This document shows, piece after piece, positions 8,433-17,044 of a stretch of DNA of 64,000 nucleotides. Every line of letters begins with the position of its first letter. The first letter of the stretch is position 1. Source of the DNA: Nocardia sp. SYP-A9097 (GTDB taxonomy: Bacteria; Actinomycetota; Actinomycetes; Mycobacteriales; Mycobacteriaceae); contig NZ_WJIC01000025.1 of the NCBI RefSeq assembly GCF_009649815.1, positions 1 to 64,000 on the forward strand, in the 5' to 3' direction. Below the pieces are notes generated by a model. The model did no database searches and was not told the DNA's origin. It was given only the letters and a program-made list of their open reading frames with translations. Both the position numbers and the translations under genes were made by a program.

Positions 8433-9581
8433 CTAGGCGAATAGGGAGTCCGCGGCGCGCGCCATTGCACGCCGACGGACGAATATGGTGGCCGCCGAGA
8501 TGAGGGCCAGGACGACGATTGCGGCCGGTACCGCGGCCCGCATCGAAGCGACGGTCGCGACCACACCGAGGCCGAGCGTGCCGACCCCCGCGCAGAGGTA
8601 CGCGACCGCCGCGAATCGGGCCGAGACGCGCGCGTGTTGATCGGGGGTTGTTGCGGCACTGATGATTCCGAGGCCGGAGCGATAGGCGATGCCCTGCCCG
8701 CAGCCCGCGATCACACCGCCACACAGCAGCAGCGGCAGACTCGGGAACCACGAGACGGCGGCGGCGATGGCGATACCCGCAAGAATGATCAGCTGCGCCG
8801 TAACCGGTTCGGCGGGAAGGGTATTCGACGTCAGCGCGCGTTGCGCGACCCAGGCTCCGACCAGGTAGAGCGTGACCGGCAGCGCCAGGAGTGCGAGATT
8901 GTGGGTGCCGAGCAACTCCGCGCCGTAACTCGGTAGCAGTGCGACCACGAGACCGGCCGATACCCAGGCGGCGATGCCGGCGAGATACCCCGCAAGCGCG
9001 GGTTCGCAGGATTGGGGTGCGGTGCGCACGCCTCGCGGTTGGACGACCGGCCGCACGTCACGATCGGAAAGCACCAGCAGCGCAACAACTCCGAGCGAGA
9101 CCGCGTTCACCAGGTAGACGGTCACCCCGGGCGCGGGCAGATACTGCGCCAGCACCGCTGCCGCGAATGTGCCCAGCGCGGAACCGAATACGGTCGCACT
9201 GGCCATGGCGGTGCGCCCACGCTCACCGCGGCGCTGCAGGATGAGTCCGGCCAGCGACCCGGTGACCAGACCGACCGAGAGTCCGGCACAAACCCGCGCC
9301 ACACAGGCGAGCCACGGTGAATGCGCCAGTGCCATAGCGAAATCCGCCGTCATGCCGAAGGCACTGCCGACCCCGATCCGCCACCACCAGGACGCACTCG
9401 ACGAGGGTGTCCCGAGGAACGACAGGGCCGGGGTGAGCGCGAACAGATAGGCCGCGAAGATCACGGTGATGAGCAGTGGCGCAAGCGCCCAGGCATGCCG
9501 GTAGTACGGCATCATGCCGGTCGCCAGATTGGGCTGCGCCATGATCAGCACCAACAGCGCGCCCGGAACCACCGCCCTCAT
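8433..9581 (-). CDS. Major facilitator superfamily transporter
   Basis: The 382-residue protein has 12 predicted hydrophobic helices and MFS features: the loop after the fourth segment (RVCAGLSVGLVTGSLAGLIL) and RRRGERGRTAMASA, like the intracellular loop motif of drug exporters. ATG at 9581 has a GGGAGG ribosome site. It is divergent from a TetR gene, with two palindromes in the shared 144-bp region. This is the standard layout of a repressor-controlled efflux pump. The substrate is unknown. Confidence 0.85.
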   Translation of the reverse strand: MRAVVPGALLVLIMAQPNLATGMMPYYRHAWALAPLLITVIFAAYLFALTPALSFLGTPSSSASWWWRIGVGSAFGMTADFAMALAHSPWLACVARVCAGLSVGLVTGSLAGLILQRRGERGRTAMASATVFGSALGTFAAAVLAQYLPAPGVTVYLVNAVSLGVVALLVLSDRDVRPVVQPRGVRTAPQSCEPALAGYLAGIAAWVSAGLVVALLPSYGAELLGTHNLALLALPVTLYLVGAWVAQRALTSNTLPAEPVTAQLIILAGIAIAAAVSWFPSLPLLLCGGVIAGCGQGIAYRSGLGIISAATTPDQHARVSARFAAVAYLCAGVGTLGLGVVATVASMRAAVPAAIVVLALISAATIFVRRRAMARAADSLFA

Positions 9582-9605
9582 CAAGCCTCCCGAAGTGAGG
9601 AGATT

Positions 9606-9643
9606 TTCTCGGTTAGAGAATAAGCAACTGAGAAGAACTTCTC
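9606..9643. promoter_or_regulatory. Two palindromes in the MFS/TetR divergent promoter
   Basis: TTCTC-GGTTA-GAGAA (9606-9620) and GAGAAG-AA-CTTCTC (9630-9643) share the half-site GAGAA(G). They lie between the MFS start (9581) and the TetR start (9726). They are probable operators for the TetR protein on both promoters. Confidence 0.6.
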
Positions 9644-9725
9644 TACTCGGGGAGCGAAATTGGGCACCGTTTTCGACCCACTCGGCTCGGCGGCGCGCCA
9701 CTTCGGTCAGGATGGAGGCGTGCCC

Positions 9726-10319
9726 GTGAAAACCCGCAGCGACGCCCAGCGCAGCCGAATCCTGCTGATCGACGCGGTCCGCAACCTGTTGCGGGCCGGT
9801 CGAATCGGCTTTTCGATGCCCGAACTGGCCGCCGAGGCGGGCGTCGGCGTGGCCACCGCATACCGGCACTTCCCCACCCCACACGAGGCCATGCAGGCTT
9901 TCCACCGCCGTGCCATCGAACAGCTATTGGAAGCCTTCGCGGAGGTCGACGCCACCGCCGCACCCGATCTCGATCCCGTCGAACGCTTCCATCGCTGCTG
10001 CCGGACCTGGGTCGATCAGGCCATGGAGTGGGGTCCGGCGGTGCGCTACATCCGCAGCAGCAGCGGTTTCATCGAACGCCTCGCGAGCGGTGACGAGGCC
10101 ATCACCGCCATGCACGACATCCTCGCCGAGGTATTGAAAGCCCTTGCCCGCCAGGGCAAGACCTCCGAATTCGACGTCACCTACGCCGTCCTGCTGTGGA
10201 TCACCATCTTCGACGAACGCGTCGTCTACGACCTCGCCGAACATCGCGGCTGGTCACCCGCCGAGATCACCGATCACCTCACCCGCGCCGTCGCGGGAGC
10301 CCTGGGCATCACCGTGTGA
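9726..10319 (+). CDS. TetR-family regulator (of the divergent MFS gene)
   Basis: The helix-turn-helix lies at about residues 28-55 (FSMPELAAEAGVGVATAYRH followed by FPT), typical TetR. GTG at 9726 is selected because GGAGG at 9714-9718 sits 7 bp upstream; an in-frame GTG at 9720 is too close to it and the TTG at 9660 has no ribosome site. The protein is 197 residues. It is divergent from the MFS transporter with palindromic sites between them, so it probably represses the pump and itself. Confidence 0.85.
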   Translation: MKTRSDAQRSRILLIDAVRNLLRAGRIGFSMPELAAEAGVGVATAYRHFPTPHEAMQAFHRRAIEQLLEAFAEVDATAAPDLDPVERFHRCCRTWVDQAMEWGPAVRYIRSSSGFIERLASGDEAITAMHDILAEVLKALARQGKTSEFDVTYAVLLWITIFDERVVYDLAEHRGWSPAEITDHLTRAVAGALGITV

Positions 10320-10327
10320 GCGGTGGC

Positions 10328-10702
10328 CTAGTTGACCCAGGGCGGGTTGACGATGGTGCCATCGAGGAGTTCGCCGGTGAAACCGACAGGGGCGGTGACC
10401 ATTACGGTCGCGGGGATTTCGGCGAGGTTGGCCAGGCTGATGATGGAGCCCGCCGGGGCCACCGCCGCGTCGCCCGGGGCCAGGGGGCTGGTTTCACCTT
10501 CGATAGTGATGGTGATGTCGCCGGACAGCAGCACGAAGGCTTCCTCGCCATTGATGCGATGAGCCACACCCTTGGTCCCCGGGGCGATTTCCAGCCGCCA
10601 GACGCAGAGTTCGGCGCTGCCGGTGGTGGGCCGCACGAGCGGGGTGAAGGTGGAGCCGTGCATCAGGTGGGATTCGACTTCGGCGGCGCGGATGACTGGC
10701 AT
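10328..10702 (-). CDS. Small cupin-domain protein
   Basis: A single beta-barrel cupin of 124 residues. Motif 1 is partly conserved (HRINGEEAFVLLSGDITITI) and motif 2 reads PGDAAVAPAGS. One His and one Glu of the usual metal site are visible; the HxH is reduced to a single His, so metal binding is uncertain. ATG at 10702 has AGGAG 7 bp upstream. It is divergent from a MarR gene with two identical-type operators between. Function is unknown; small stand-alone cupins often accompany MarR switches. Confidence 0.75.
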   Translation of the reverse strand: MPVIRAAEVESHLMHGSTFTPLVRPTTGSAELCVWRLEIAPGTKGVAHRINGEEAFVLLSGDITITIEGETSPLAPGDAAVAPAGSIISLANLAEIPATVMVTAPVGFTGELLDGTIVNPPWVN

Positions 10703-10718
10703 GTTCAACTCCTAATTG

Positions 10719-10754
10719 GTCAAGCAGATTGACTATATGGTCAAGCTTGTTGAC
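10719..10754. promoter_or_regulatory. Two GTCAA-N5-TTGAC operators, 21 bp apart
   Basis: GTCAAGCAGATTGAC (10719-10733) and GTCAAGCTTGTTGAC (10740-10754) are the same inverted repeat, with centres exactly 21 bp (two helical turns) apart. They lie in the cupin/MarR divergent promoter, and a third half-site GTCAAG follows at 10761. They are probable cooperative MarR sites. Confidence 0.7.
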
Positions 10755-10781
10755 TAATCTGTCAAGTGCCAAGATGCATTC

Positions 10782-11228
10782 ATGCCCGCACCCGCTCAGG
10801 ATCTGCCGCTGCTACTGCTCGCGGCCGCCGCCGAGGTCACCGATGCCGTTCACCACGGGGTGGTGGCGGCCGGGTTCGACGACATCCGGCCCAGCCACGG
10901 GTTCGCGTTCGTGCGGATGGCACCGAACGGGGCGACCGTCGGCGAGATCGCCGAACACCTGGCCGTCACCAAACAGGCCGCCAGCCAACTGGTCGAGGAA
11001 CTGGTGAAAAAGGGTTACGCGGAACGCAATCCGCACCCGGTGGACGCGCGGGCGCGACTGATCACGCTCACCGAGCGCGGCTGGGCGGCCACCCGCGCGG
11101 CCGATGCCGCCGTCGCGCACTTCACCGCCCAGTGGAGCCGGGCGCTCGGACCGGGCGCGGTGGTCGAACTCCGCAATATGCTCGCCCACGTCGTCACCCC
11201 CGGGCGGGTGCGGCCGTCCTCGTGGTGA
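10782..11228 (+). CDS. MarR-family regulator
   Basis: The 148-residue protein has a MarR winged helix: VGEIAEHLAVTKQAASQLVE (recognition helix, residues 47-66) followed by the wing NPHPVDARARLITLTERG, where D-x-R is the family's conserved wing motif. It is divergent from the cupin gene, and the tandem dyads between them support mutual and self regulation. The ligand is unknown. Confidence 0.88.
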   Translation: MPAPAQDLPLLLLAAAAEVTDAVHHGVVAAGFDDIRPSHGFAFVRMAPNGATVGEIAEHLAVTKQAASQLVEELVKKGYAERNPHPVDARARLITLTERGWAATRAADAAVAHFTAQWSRALGPGAVVELRNMLAHVVTPGRVRPSSW

Positions 11229-11255
11229 GTGGCCCGATCCATTCCGCCCATCCGG

Positions 11256-12098
11256 TCAGCCGAGTTCGAGGGTGGTGACGCCGAAAACCTTTTCCCGGGA
11301 ATGGGATCGAGGGACGGCGGTGTACATGCGGGCCGACTCGAAGCTCGGGGTCAGACCCACGGATTCCACCAGGCGAACAGCGGATTCATTGCAGAGCGGG
11401 ACGTCTATCGCCACGGACGGGGCATCGACGGCCAGGGCGGCGAGCAAGTGGCGGGCATCGGAATCGGTATCGGCGAAGAGCGGTCCGATGCGAAGGGAAT
11501 CCCTTGCGGGACGGATGGTTCCGTAACCGGTCAGCTTGCCGCCGACAATTCGCACCAGCGTCCGATGGCCGGGATTGCCGAGCCAGGCATCGAGGAAACC
11601 CGGGCGATCCGCTGGGAGACAAGCGGAATCGTAGGCATGTACGCCGGCGATATCGGCCGGGGTCGGTGCGCGCACGCTCGCATCCGGTGCGGGCAGCCGT
11701 GGCATACCGGTGAAACGCGCACTGCGATAGGCGAGTTCGAATCCGCCGCGCCGATAGTTGCCCTGCTGATCGGGCACGCCGTCCAGCCCGACCATCCGCT
11801 CCCCCGCGTGTGCCAGACCCGCCTTCCAGGTGGCCAGACCGAATCCTCTGCCGCGCAAGTCCGGCCGGACGAGGTAGAACCCCAGGAACGCGAAATCATT
11901 GCCATAGTTGACAACCGAGACCGCCGAGGCCGGTTCCCCGGCCAGCCTGCCGATGAAAAACCCTTTCGGATCCTGCGCGAAGAACGCGGTCCCATCCCGT
12001 AGCCCGGGATTCCAGCCCTCCGCGGCGGCCCATTCGGTGACGGTCGCCCACTCGGCGGGGGTGGCGCGGTCGATGACGAGATCGTCGGCATCCGGCAT
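11256..12098 (-). CDS. GNAT-family N-acetyltransferase with second C-terminal domain
   Basis: The 280-residue protein has an N-terminal GNAT fold with the acetyl-CoA loop VRPDLRGRGFGLATWKAGL (R-G-x-G-x, about residues 75-93). A second domain of similar size follows (residues 140-280, YGTIRPARDSLRIGPLFAD), as in the two-domain YitI/DUF1248-like acetyltransferases. ATG at 12098 begins just before the conserved first strand (IDRATPAEW); the open frame upstream is not conserved-looking. The acceptor substrate is unknown. Confidence 0.8.
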   Translation of the reverse strand: MPDADDLVIDRATPAEWATVTEWAAAEGWNPGLRDGTAFFAQDPKGFFIGRLAGEPASAVSVVNYGNDFAFLGFYLVRPDLRGRGFGLATWKAGLAHAGERMVGLDGVPDQQGNYRRGGFELAYRSARFTGMPRLPAPDASVRAPTPADIAGVHAYDSACLPADRPGFLDAWLGNPGHRTLVRIVGGKLTGYGTIRPARDSLRIGPLFADTDSDARHLLAALAVDAPSVAIDVPLCNESAVRLVESVGLTPSFESARMYTAVPRSHSREKVFGVTTLELG

Positions 12099-12224
12099 AC
12101 GTTCACGGTAGCCGCCGGAAGGGCGCATCGCGGCAGATCGGGAGGGCTCGGGCACTCGCCAACCATGTCCCCGCCCTGCGGTAGGGTCGCCCTCGACATA
12201 GTGGACTACCTGCGGAGTTGCGAT

Positions 12225-12542
12225 ATGGCCGACTACGCGCACTCTGATCACGCGAGCCGCAGCCGGGAGGACAAGGCCCGGCGATTGGCTGCGTACATCT
12301 GGGCTCGGGGCATTACCGGCCCGGAATTGCTGGAACTGCCCCAGGCGCAGCAGCGCAAACTGGCGCGGGCCGCCGACACCAATCCGCCGAGTACCGATGA
12401 GACCTGGCAGGTGGTGGCGCAACTGCTGGCCGAGAAGGACGCGTGGGCCGCGCGCCATCCGGAGCATCCCGCGGCGGTGCGCGCGCACGCCGACGAGAAG
12501 ATCCTCTGGGTGAAGCCGCCCATTCGCCCCTGGAACACCTGA
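12225..12542 (+). CDS. Conserved-looking hypothetical protein, 105 aa
   Basis: A charged, helical, soluble protein without a recognised domain. The N-terminal half (DKARRLAAYIWARGITGPEL, then LELPQAQQRKLARAA) looks like a short helical bundle and the end is rich in Ala, His and Pro. ATG at 12225 is preferred over the earlier in-frame start because CGGAG precedes it. It sits 44 bp before the crotonase gene on the same strand, but nothing else ties it to that gene's role. Confidence 0.6.
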   Translation: MADYAHSDHASRSREDKARRLAAYIWARGITGPELLELPQAQQRKLARAADTNPPSTDETWQVVAQLLAEKDAWAARHPEHPAAVRAHADEKILWVKPPIRPWNT

Positions 12543-12585
12543 ACGGCTCTTGACAGCAAGAAATGAACGGGAGTTCACTGCTTGC

Positions 12586-13644
12586 GTGTCCCCTGATCAC
12601 GAGCAGCAGCCCACCCCCGCCGCGGATCACGCCGGTACCCGGCCCGCGGCCTGGCGCGACGACCTGACCGGCGGGGACGACTCACTCTTCGCCGGCCGAC
12701 CGCAGCCCGAGGGTGAAATCACCGGCCGCACACTGACTTACGAGGTGACCGGGCGTATCGCGCGGATCACCTTCAATCGCCCCGAGCACGGCAATGCCAT
12801 CACCTCGGACACCCCGATCGAATTGGCGGCGGCCGTGGAGCGCGCCGACCTGGACCCGCGCGTGCATGTGATCGTGCTGAGTGGGAGGGGCAAGGGCTTC
12901 TGCGGCGGCTACGACCTGTCGATCTTCGCGGAGAACAGCTTCGCTCCATCCGAAGGCGCACAGCCGGTCGAAGGCACGGTGCTCGATCCCGTCGTCCAGG
13001 CGAACAACCACAATCCCTGGGGCACTTGGGATCCCATGGTCGACTACGCCATGATGTCGCGCTTCAACCGCGGCTTCGCCAGCCTGCTGTACGCCAATAA
13101 GCCCACCGTGGCCAAGGTGCACGGCTTCGCCATCGCGGGCGGTACCGATATCGCGCTGTACGCCGATCAGATCATCTGCGCGGACGATGCCCGCTTCGGC
13201 TACCCACCCACCCGCACCTGGGGTATTCCGGCGGCGGGCATGTGGGCGCATCGGGTCGGCGATCAGCGTGCCAAACGACTGCTGTTCACCGGTGACAGCC
13301 TCAGCGGTAAACAGGCCGCCGACTGGGGCCTGGCCATCGAATCCGCGCCCGCCGAGCAGCTCGACGAGCGCACCGAGGAACTGCTGCAACGCATTTCGCT
13401 GGTGCCGATCAACCAGTTGATCATGGCGAAGCTGGCGCTCAACAGCGCACTGCTGAGTCAGGGCGTGGCCAATTCCGGCATGATCAGCACCGTCTTCGAC
13501 GGTGTCTCGCGCCACACCCGCGAGGGGTACGCCTTCCAATTGCGCGCCGCCACAGCGGGTTTCCGCGAGGCCGTGCGCGAACGCGACGAGCCGTTCGGCG
13601 ACTGGAAGCGGGCGCAGTTCCAGCAGCCGACGGACAGCGCGTAA
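12586..13644 (+). CDS. Enoyl-CoA hydratase/isomerase (crotonase) family protein
   Basis: A crotonase-fold protein of about 352 residues. The first oxyanion-hole segment is SGRGKGFCGGYDL (near residue 105) and the second is KVHGFAIAGGTDIALYADQI (near 185), followed by DARFGYPPTRTWGIPAAGMW. An unusually long insertion (ENSFAPSEG ... VDYAMMSRFNRG) lies between them and an N-terminal extension of about 50 residues precedes the fold. It acts on a CoA thioester. The start is uncertain: GTG 12586 is used here, and TTG 12550 is also open. Confidence 0.85.
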   Translation: MSPDHEQQPTPAADHAGTRPAAWRDDLTGGDDSLFAGRPQPEGEITGRTLTYEVTGRIARITFNRPEHGNAITSDTPIELAAAVERADLDPRVHVIVLSGRGKGFCGGYDLSIFAENSFAPSEGAQPVEGTVLDPVVQANNHNPWGTWDPMVDYAMMSRFNRGFASLLYANKPTVAKVHGFAIAGGTDIALYADQIICADDARFGYPPTRTWGIPAAGMWAHRVGDQRAKRLLFTGDSLSGKQAADWGLAIESAPAEQLDERTEELLQRISLVPINQLIMAKLALNSALLSQGVANSGMISTVFDGVSRHTREGYAFQLRAATAGFREAVRERDEPFGDWKRAQFQQPTDSA

Positions 13645-14118
13645 TCAGCCGATACCGGGCACGTCCGTCCGCTCGGCGCGCGGCACCACTCGATCCGCCA
13701 GGGATCGCAGCGCCTCGGCCTCCGTATCGGTCATATCCTCGATGAACAGCCGCCGCACCAGTTCCACATGATTGGGTGCGGCGGTTTCCAGCGCCTCGCG
13801 GCCCTGATCGGTCAGCCGGATCTCGCGGCCCCGCGCGTCATCGGCGGCCTGACAGCGATCGACCAGTCCGCGTGCGGCCATTCGCGAAAGATGCTTGGAG
13901 AGCCTGCTCTTGTCCCAGCAGATCTCCGCGCCCAATTCCTTGGCGCGTAATTGCCCGCCCGCCCCGGAAAGCGCAACCAGCACCTCGTAATCCGAGGCCG
14001 AGAGTCCATCGCGGGCGAGCCCCGCCGCGATCGCCGCCTCCAACCGCTGGCGCATACGGATATAGGATTGCCAGGTCGCCTGTTCCTCTTCGTTCAGCCA
14101 GCGGGTCATGAAATACAT
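13645..14118 (-). CDS. MarR-family regulator
   Basis: 157 residues with a winged helix: LRAKELGAEICWDKSRLSKH (residues 57-76) and the wing DDARGREIRLTDQG with the D-x-R motif. ATG at 14118 is preceded by AGAGGGAT, the best ribosome site; two further in-frame ATGs exist upstream. It is convergent with the crotonase gene with no gap at all (stops at 13644 and 13645). No palindrome stood out upstream, so the target is unknown. Confidence 0.85.
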   Translation of the reverse strand: MYFMTRWLNEEEQATWQSYIRMRQRLEAAIAAGLARDGLSASDYEVLVALSGAGGQLRAKELGAEICWDKSRLSKHLSRMAARGLVDRCQAADDARGREIRLTDQGREALETAAPNHVELVRRLFIEDMTDTEAEALRSLADRVVPRAERTDVPGIG

Positions 14119-14525
14119 GGTATCCCTCTTGGTTGACATGGACACCAAGCCATCCGCTCCCCATCGATCGCATATGCACATGCTTCGATATGTTCCGGCG
14201 CACGAATTGGAAACCCCTCGGCCGCAACAAGTTCACAGCAATGGCCGATATTGTGTGCGGGGAGCGGCACCAGCGCCGCGAACCGCGGCCCGGAGCGGAT
14301 TTCCAAGCGGACGAATGAGACACGTTCCGACGGAACATCTTCCCGGTCGACCCCCGGCGAATAGGCATTTACCTGGATGAATAGCCCATCCGGTTGACAA
14401 TGCAACGTTCCGCCGGAACTGTAGTGGCCGGACCCGTACCGGCCACCGTGTCGCAGCCTGCGACAGCGGTGGCATCCGCGCCGAATCGGGCCGCTGCCAA
14501 CCATTGCGTCGACATTGAGGAATAC
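14119..14525. other. Intergenic region between MarR and excalibur-domain genes
   Basis: This 407-bp stretch has no gene I can support. A minus-strand frame over 14106-14504 is open but lacks a start and has unbiased third positions, so it was not called. The promoters of the two divergent flanking genes must lie here. Confidence 0.5.
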
Positions 14526-14828
14526 ATGAACGTTCGCCGGCTTCTCGTCACCGCCAGCGTCGCGGGTCTGACGATTCTTGCAGCCCCCTCCGCCCTTGCC
14601 CTCGCCGATGTCCCGACCGGTTCGTCCGGCACGGGCTCATCCGCCATCGACACCGGCTCCGGCGCGACCGGTTCGGCCAATCTCGCCCAGACCGGTTCGG
14701 CCAATGGCGCGTACAAGAACTGCGATGAGGCCCGCGCCGCCGGGCACGCTCCGCTGTTCCGCGGCGAGCCCGGCTACGGCCCGCACCTGGACCCCGATGG
14801 CGACGGAATGGCCTGCCCCACCGTCTGA
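14526..14828 (+). CDS. Secreted excalibur calcium-binding domain protein
   Basis: The 100-residue precursor starts with a clear signal peptide (MNVRRLLVTASVAGLTILAA, cleavage probably after ALA near residue 24). A low-complexity Gly/Ser/Thr linker with TGSANLAQTGSANGA repeats follows. The C-terminal 36 residues form an excalibur domain: NCDEARAAGHAP at its start and LDPDGDGMACP at its end, where DPDGDG is the Ca-binding loop and the two Cys pair. ATG has GAGGA just upstream. It is exported to the cell envelope or medium; the role of these domains is not established. Confidence 0.88.
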   Translation: MNVRRLLVTASVAGLTILAAPSALALADVPTGSSGTGSSAIDTGSGATGSANLAQTGSANGAYKNCDEARAAGHAPLFRGEPGYGPHLDPDGDGMACPTV

Positions 14829-14846
14829 TTCGTCCCGATAACAAGA

Positions 14847-14882
14847 AACACCCGGTGCCACAGTGGCTACCGGGTGTTTTTT
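14847..14882. terminator. Intrinsic terminator
   Basis: AACACCCGGT/ACCGGGTGTT form a 10-bp stem with a 12-nt loop followed by TTTTTT on the plus strand. It terminates the excalibur gene and possibly the convergent DUF3618 gene. Confidence 0.85.
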
Positions 14883-14901
14883 CGTACTCAGCCCGCTGAG
14901 T

Positions 14902-15123
14902 TCAGCGGAAGACCTTGATCAGGATCAGGCCCACCACGACCACGCCCGCACCGATCAGGCTGTACTTGATCTTCGGCTCATTCACCTTCGCGACCAGCGC
15001 CTGCTTGGCGTTATCGGCCAACCGCTGCGGGTCGGCCCGCACCGCGAGTTCGTCGAGGGTGTTCGCGAGCCGGCTCCGTGCGGCCTCGATCTCCAGCTCG
15101 ATGGCCTCGGTATCTCTCGCCAC
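14902..15123 (-). CDS. DUF3618 family small membrane protein
   Basis: 73 residues: a charged helical N-terminus with the DUF3618 pattern (ARDTEAIELEIEAARSRLAN, TLDELAVRADPQRLADNAKQ) and one C-terminal transmembrane helix (YSLIGAGVVVVGLILIKVF). The topology suggests a cytosolic helical domain anchored in the membrane. GTG at 15123 has AGGAG 6 bp upstream. The family is common in actinobacteria and of unknown function. It is divergent from bcp. Confidence 0.85.
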   Translation of the reverse strand: MARDTEAIELEIEAARSRLANTLDELAVRADPQRLADNAKQALVAKVNEPKIKYSLIGAGVVVVGLILIKVFR

Positions 15124-15255
15124 GTCACACTCCTGTCTGAAAAGCCGCGCATCGGCGGCGCCATTGTCTCGAGGCGGCTCGCCACACACGGGCAACCGAC
15201 CTGCACTGGAGTGTATCGCCCGCATCCCGCCGGACCGGCGTACTACGGTTGCGCC

Positions 15256-15729
15256 ATGACCGAGAACCATCGACTCAGTCCCGGCGACACCGCGCCCGCC
15301 TTCACGCTTCCCGATGCCGATGGCAAGGAGGTGTCGCTGGGTGACTATCGGGGTCGCAAGGTGATCATCTACTTCTATCCGGCGGCGAGTACGCCCGGAT
15401 GCACCAAGCAGGCTTGCGATTTCCGGGACAGTCTCGCCGAATTGAATGAGGCGGGGCTGGAGGTTGTCGGGATCTCCCCCGACAAGCCGGCCAAGCTGGT
15501 CAAGTTCCGGGATGCGGAGGGGCTGACGTTCCCGCTGCTGTCGGATCCGGATAAGGCTGTGCTGCAGGCGTATGGGGCGTTCGGCGAGAAGATGATGTAC
15601 GGGAAGACCGTGACCGGGGTGATTCGGTCGACCTTCCTCGTCGATGAGAGCGGGAAGATCGAGGTGGCGCAGTACAACGTGCGGGCCACCGGGCATGTCG
15701 CCAAGCTGCGGCGCGATCTGTCGGTTTAG
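15256..15729 (+). CDS. bcp: Thioredoxin-dependent thiol peroxidase (Bcp/PrxQ)
   Basis: A 157-residue atypical 2-Cys peroxiredoxin. FYPAASTPGCTKQACDFRD holds the peroxidatic Cys (near residue 49) and, five residues on, the resolving Cys, the CxxxxC spacing of PrxQ/Bcp proteins. It reduces hydroperoxides with electrons from thioredoxin in the cytosol. ATG at 15256 begins directly before the conserved LSPGDTAPAFTLPD. A single gene followed by a hairpin. Confidence 0.95.
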   Translation: MTENHRLSPGDTAPAFTLPDADGKEVSLGDYRGRKVIIYFYPAASTPGCTKQACDFRDSLAELNEAGLEVVGISPDKPAKLVKFRDAEGLTFPLLSDPDKAVLQAYGAFGEKMMYGKTVTGVIRSTFLVDESGKIEVAQYNVRATGHVAKLRRDLSV

Positions 15730-15743
15730 TCCCGAAACAGCGA

Positions 15744-15772
15744 AAGTCCCGGCCCCCAACGGGTCGGGACTT
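15744..15772. terminator. Hairpin between convergent bcp and DUF7159-type genes
   Basis: AAGTCCCG/CGGGACTT, an 8-bp stem with a 13-nt loop, lies between the stops at 15729 and 15797. There is no clear T-run, so it is a weak rho-independent candidate. Confidence 0.5.
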
Positions 15773-15796
15773 CACCTTGTACGGTTCCTCGCGGCG

Positions 15797-17044
15797 TCAG
15801 ACGCCGCGCGGCACCAATTGTGCTGCCGCCCACTGCATCAACATGCGGAAGTGGTTGTCCCACCACTTGCCGAACTCAGGTGAATCCAGGGCGGGCGGTG
15901 CGAGCTCACCCGCGAAGAGCCCGGTATCGGTGAGGGCCGCCGAACGCGTCGGCGCGGGCAGGATGTAATTGGAGTTATTGTTCGCGGGCTCGGCGTCCGG
16001 CTGTGACCTGACCAGCGGCTTGGACGGACGCCGGTGTCGCGCATCGGGATTCGTCGGACCCCAGTTCAGGGTGGCCGGATCGATGGTGACCATATCGGGT
16101 TCCGGTGCCGCGGGCTGCTCGGACGGCGGTGCGCCCACATCGGTGGGTGTGGCATCACCGGGGGCGTGCGCATCGGCGGAGACCCGCGAATCGGTGAGCA
16201 TGGGCTCGGGCACCGTCTTGGAACTATTGCTCGCCGTGTACACGCCACCGGCGACCAGACCACCCGCCAGCACGCTCGCCGCGGCGAAAAGCGCGGCCGT
16301 GCCTCGTGACCGGCGAGTACGCTCGGCCGCCTCACCGGCGTCCTCGGCCTCCGGCATGGCGGCCAGCGCCGCGCCGATAGCGGGCGCCATGGCGGCCACC
16401 GAGCACGGAATGACCGGTGCGCCGAAGCCCGACTCCAGGGCCGCGACCACGGCGGGTTCGCTTGCGGCGGAACCGATCAGCACCACCGCGTCCGGCTTCA
16501 CCCCGGCGGCGTCGAACTGATCCCAGGCGGCGGTGACGGCGGCACGCATGGCCTCGTCATTGGTCGCGCCGCCATTGAGGGTGACCGCGGCCAGCACCCG
16601 CGAGCGATCGGGATCGATGAGCGAGAACGCCTGCGATCCCGGCACCACCTCGCAGATGGCCAGATCGTCGAATTCATCCACCCACGTCATGGCGCGGGCC
16701 ACGGACAGGTGCGCGGACTTGGCGGAGACCAGCGACGCCTCATGCCACGGCCCGGACGCCAGCCTGGTGACAATGGCCCGCCGTTCGGCCGCATCGCGGT
16801 AAGCGACTGCCGCGCCGACGATTTCCCGATCGGGACTCAGCTTGCCCGCCAACGCCTCCAGCACCGACTCGACCGCCACGGCCAGATCGGCCTTCGTCTC
16901 GCCGGTGATCTTCTCGACGCGTTCCAACACCACGCGTTCCGGCAACTTGTCGCCGTCTTCGGCGAGAGCCACCGCGCGCACGGTGCCGCGCTCGGTGGCA
17001 ACGCCGATGGTCACCGCGGAACGAACAACAGCAGAAGCAACCAC
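15797..17044 (-). CDS. DUF7159-type membrane-anchored protein with ATPase-like N-domain
   Basis: 415 residues. Residues 1-230 form an alpha/beta domain resembling the actin/Hsp70 superfamily layout used in mycobacterial/nocardial DUF7159 proteins (VTIGVATERGTVRAVALAED start, VVLIGSAASEPAVVAALESG near 190). A single transmembrane helix follows (ALFAAASVLAGGLVAGGVYT, about 250-270), then a Pro/Ala-rich extracytoplasmic region ending in LDSPEFGKWWDNHFRMLMQW. GTG start at 17044. The function is unknown; the arrangement suggests a cell-envelope role. The family name is from memory and moderately certain. Confidence 0.65.
   Translation of the reverse strand: MVASAVVRSAVTIGVATERGTVRAVALAEDGDKLPERVVLERVEKITGETKADLAVAVESVLEALAGKLSPDREIVGAAVAYRDAAERRAIVTRLASGPWHEASLVSAKSAHLSVARAMTWVDEFDDLAICEVVPGSQAFSLIDPDRSRVLAAVTLNGGATNDEAMRAAVTAAWDQFDAAGVKPDAVVLIGSAASEPAVVAALESGFGAPVIPCSVAAMAPAIGAALAAMPEAEDAGEAAERTRRSRGTAALFAAASVLAGGLVAGGVYTASNSSKTVPEPMLTDSRVSADAHAPGDATPTDVGAPPSEQPAAPEPDMVTIDPATLNWGPTNPDARHRRPSKPLVRSQPDAEPANNNSNYILPAPTRSAALTDTGLFAGELAPPALDSPEFGKWWDNHFRMLMQWAAAQLVPRGV

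Noticed and set aside
14106..14504. Open minus-strand frame between MarR and excalibur genes.
   Set aside because: No plausible start codon or ribosome site, weak third-position GC, and it overlaps the start of the MarR gene; no family resemblance.
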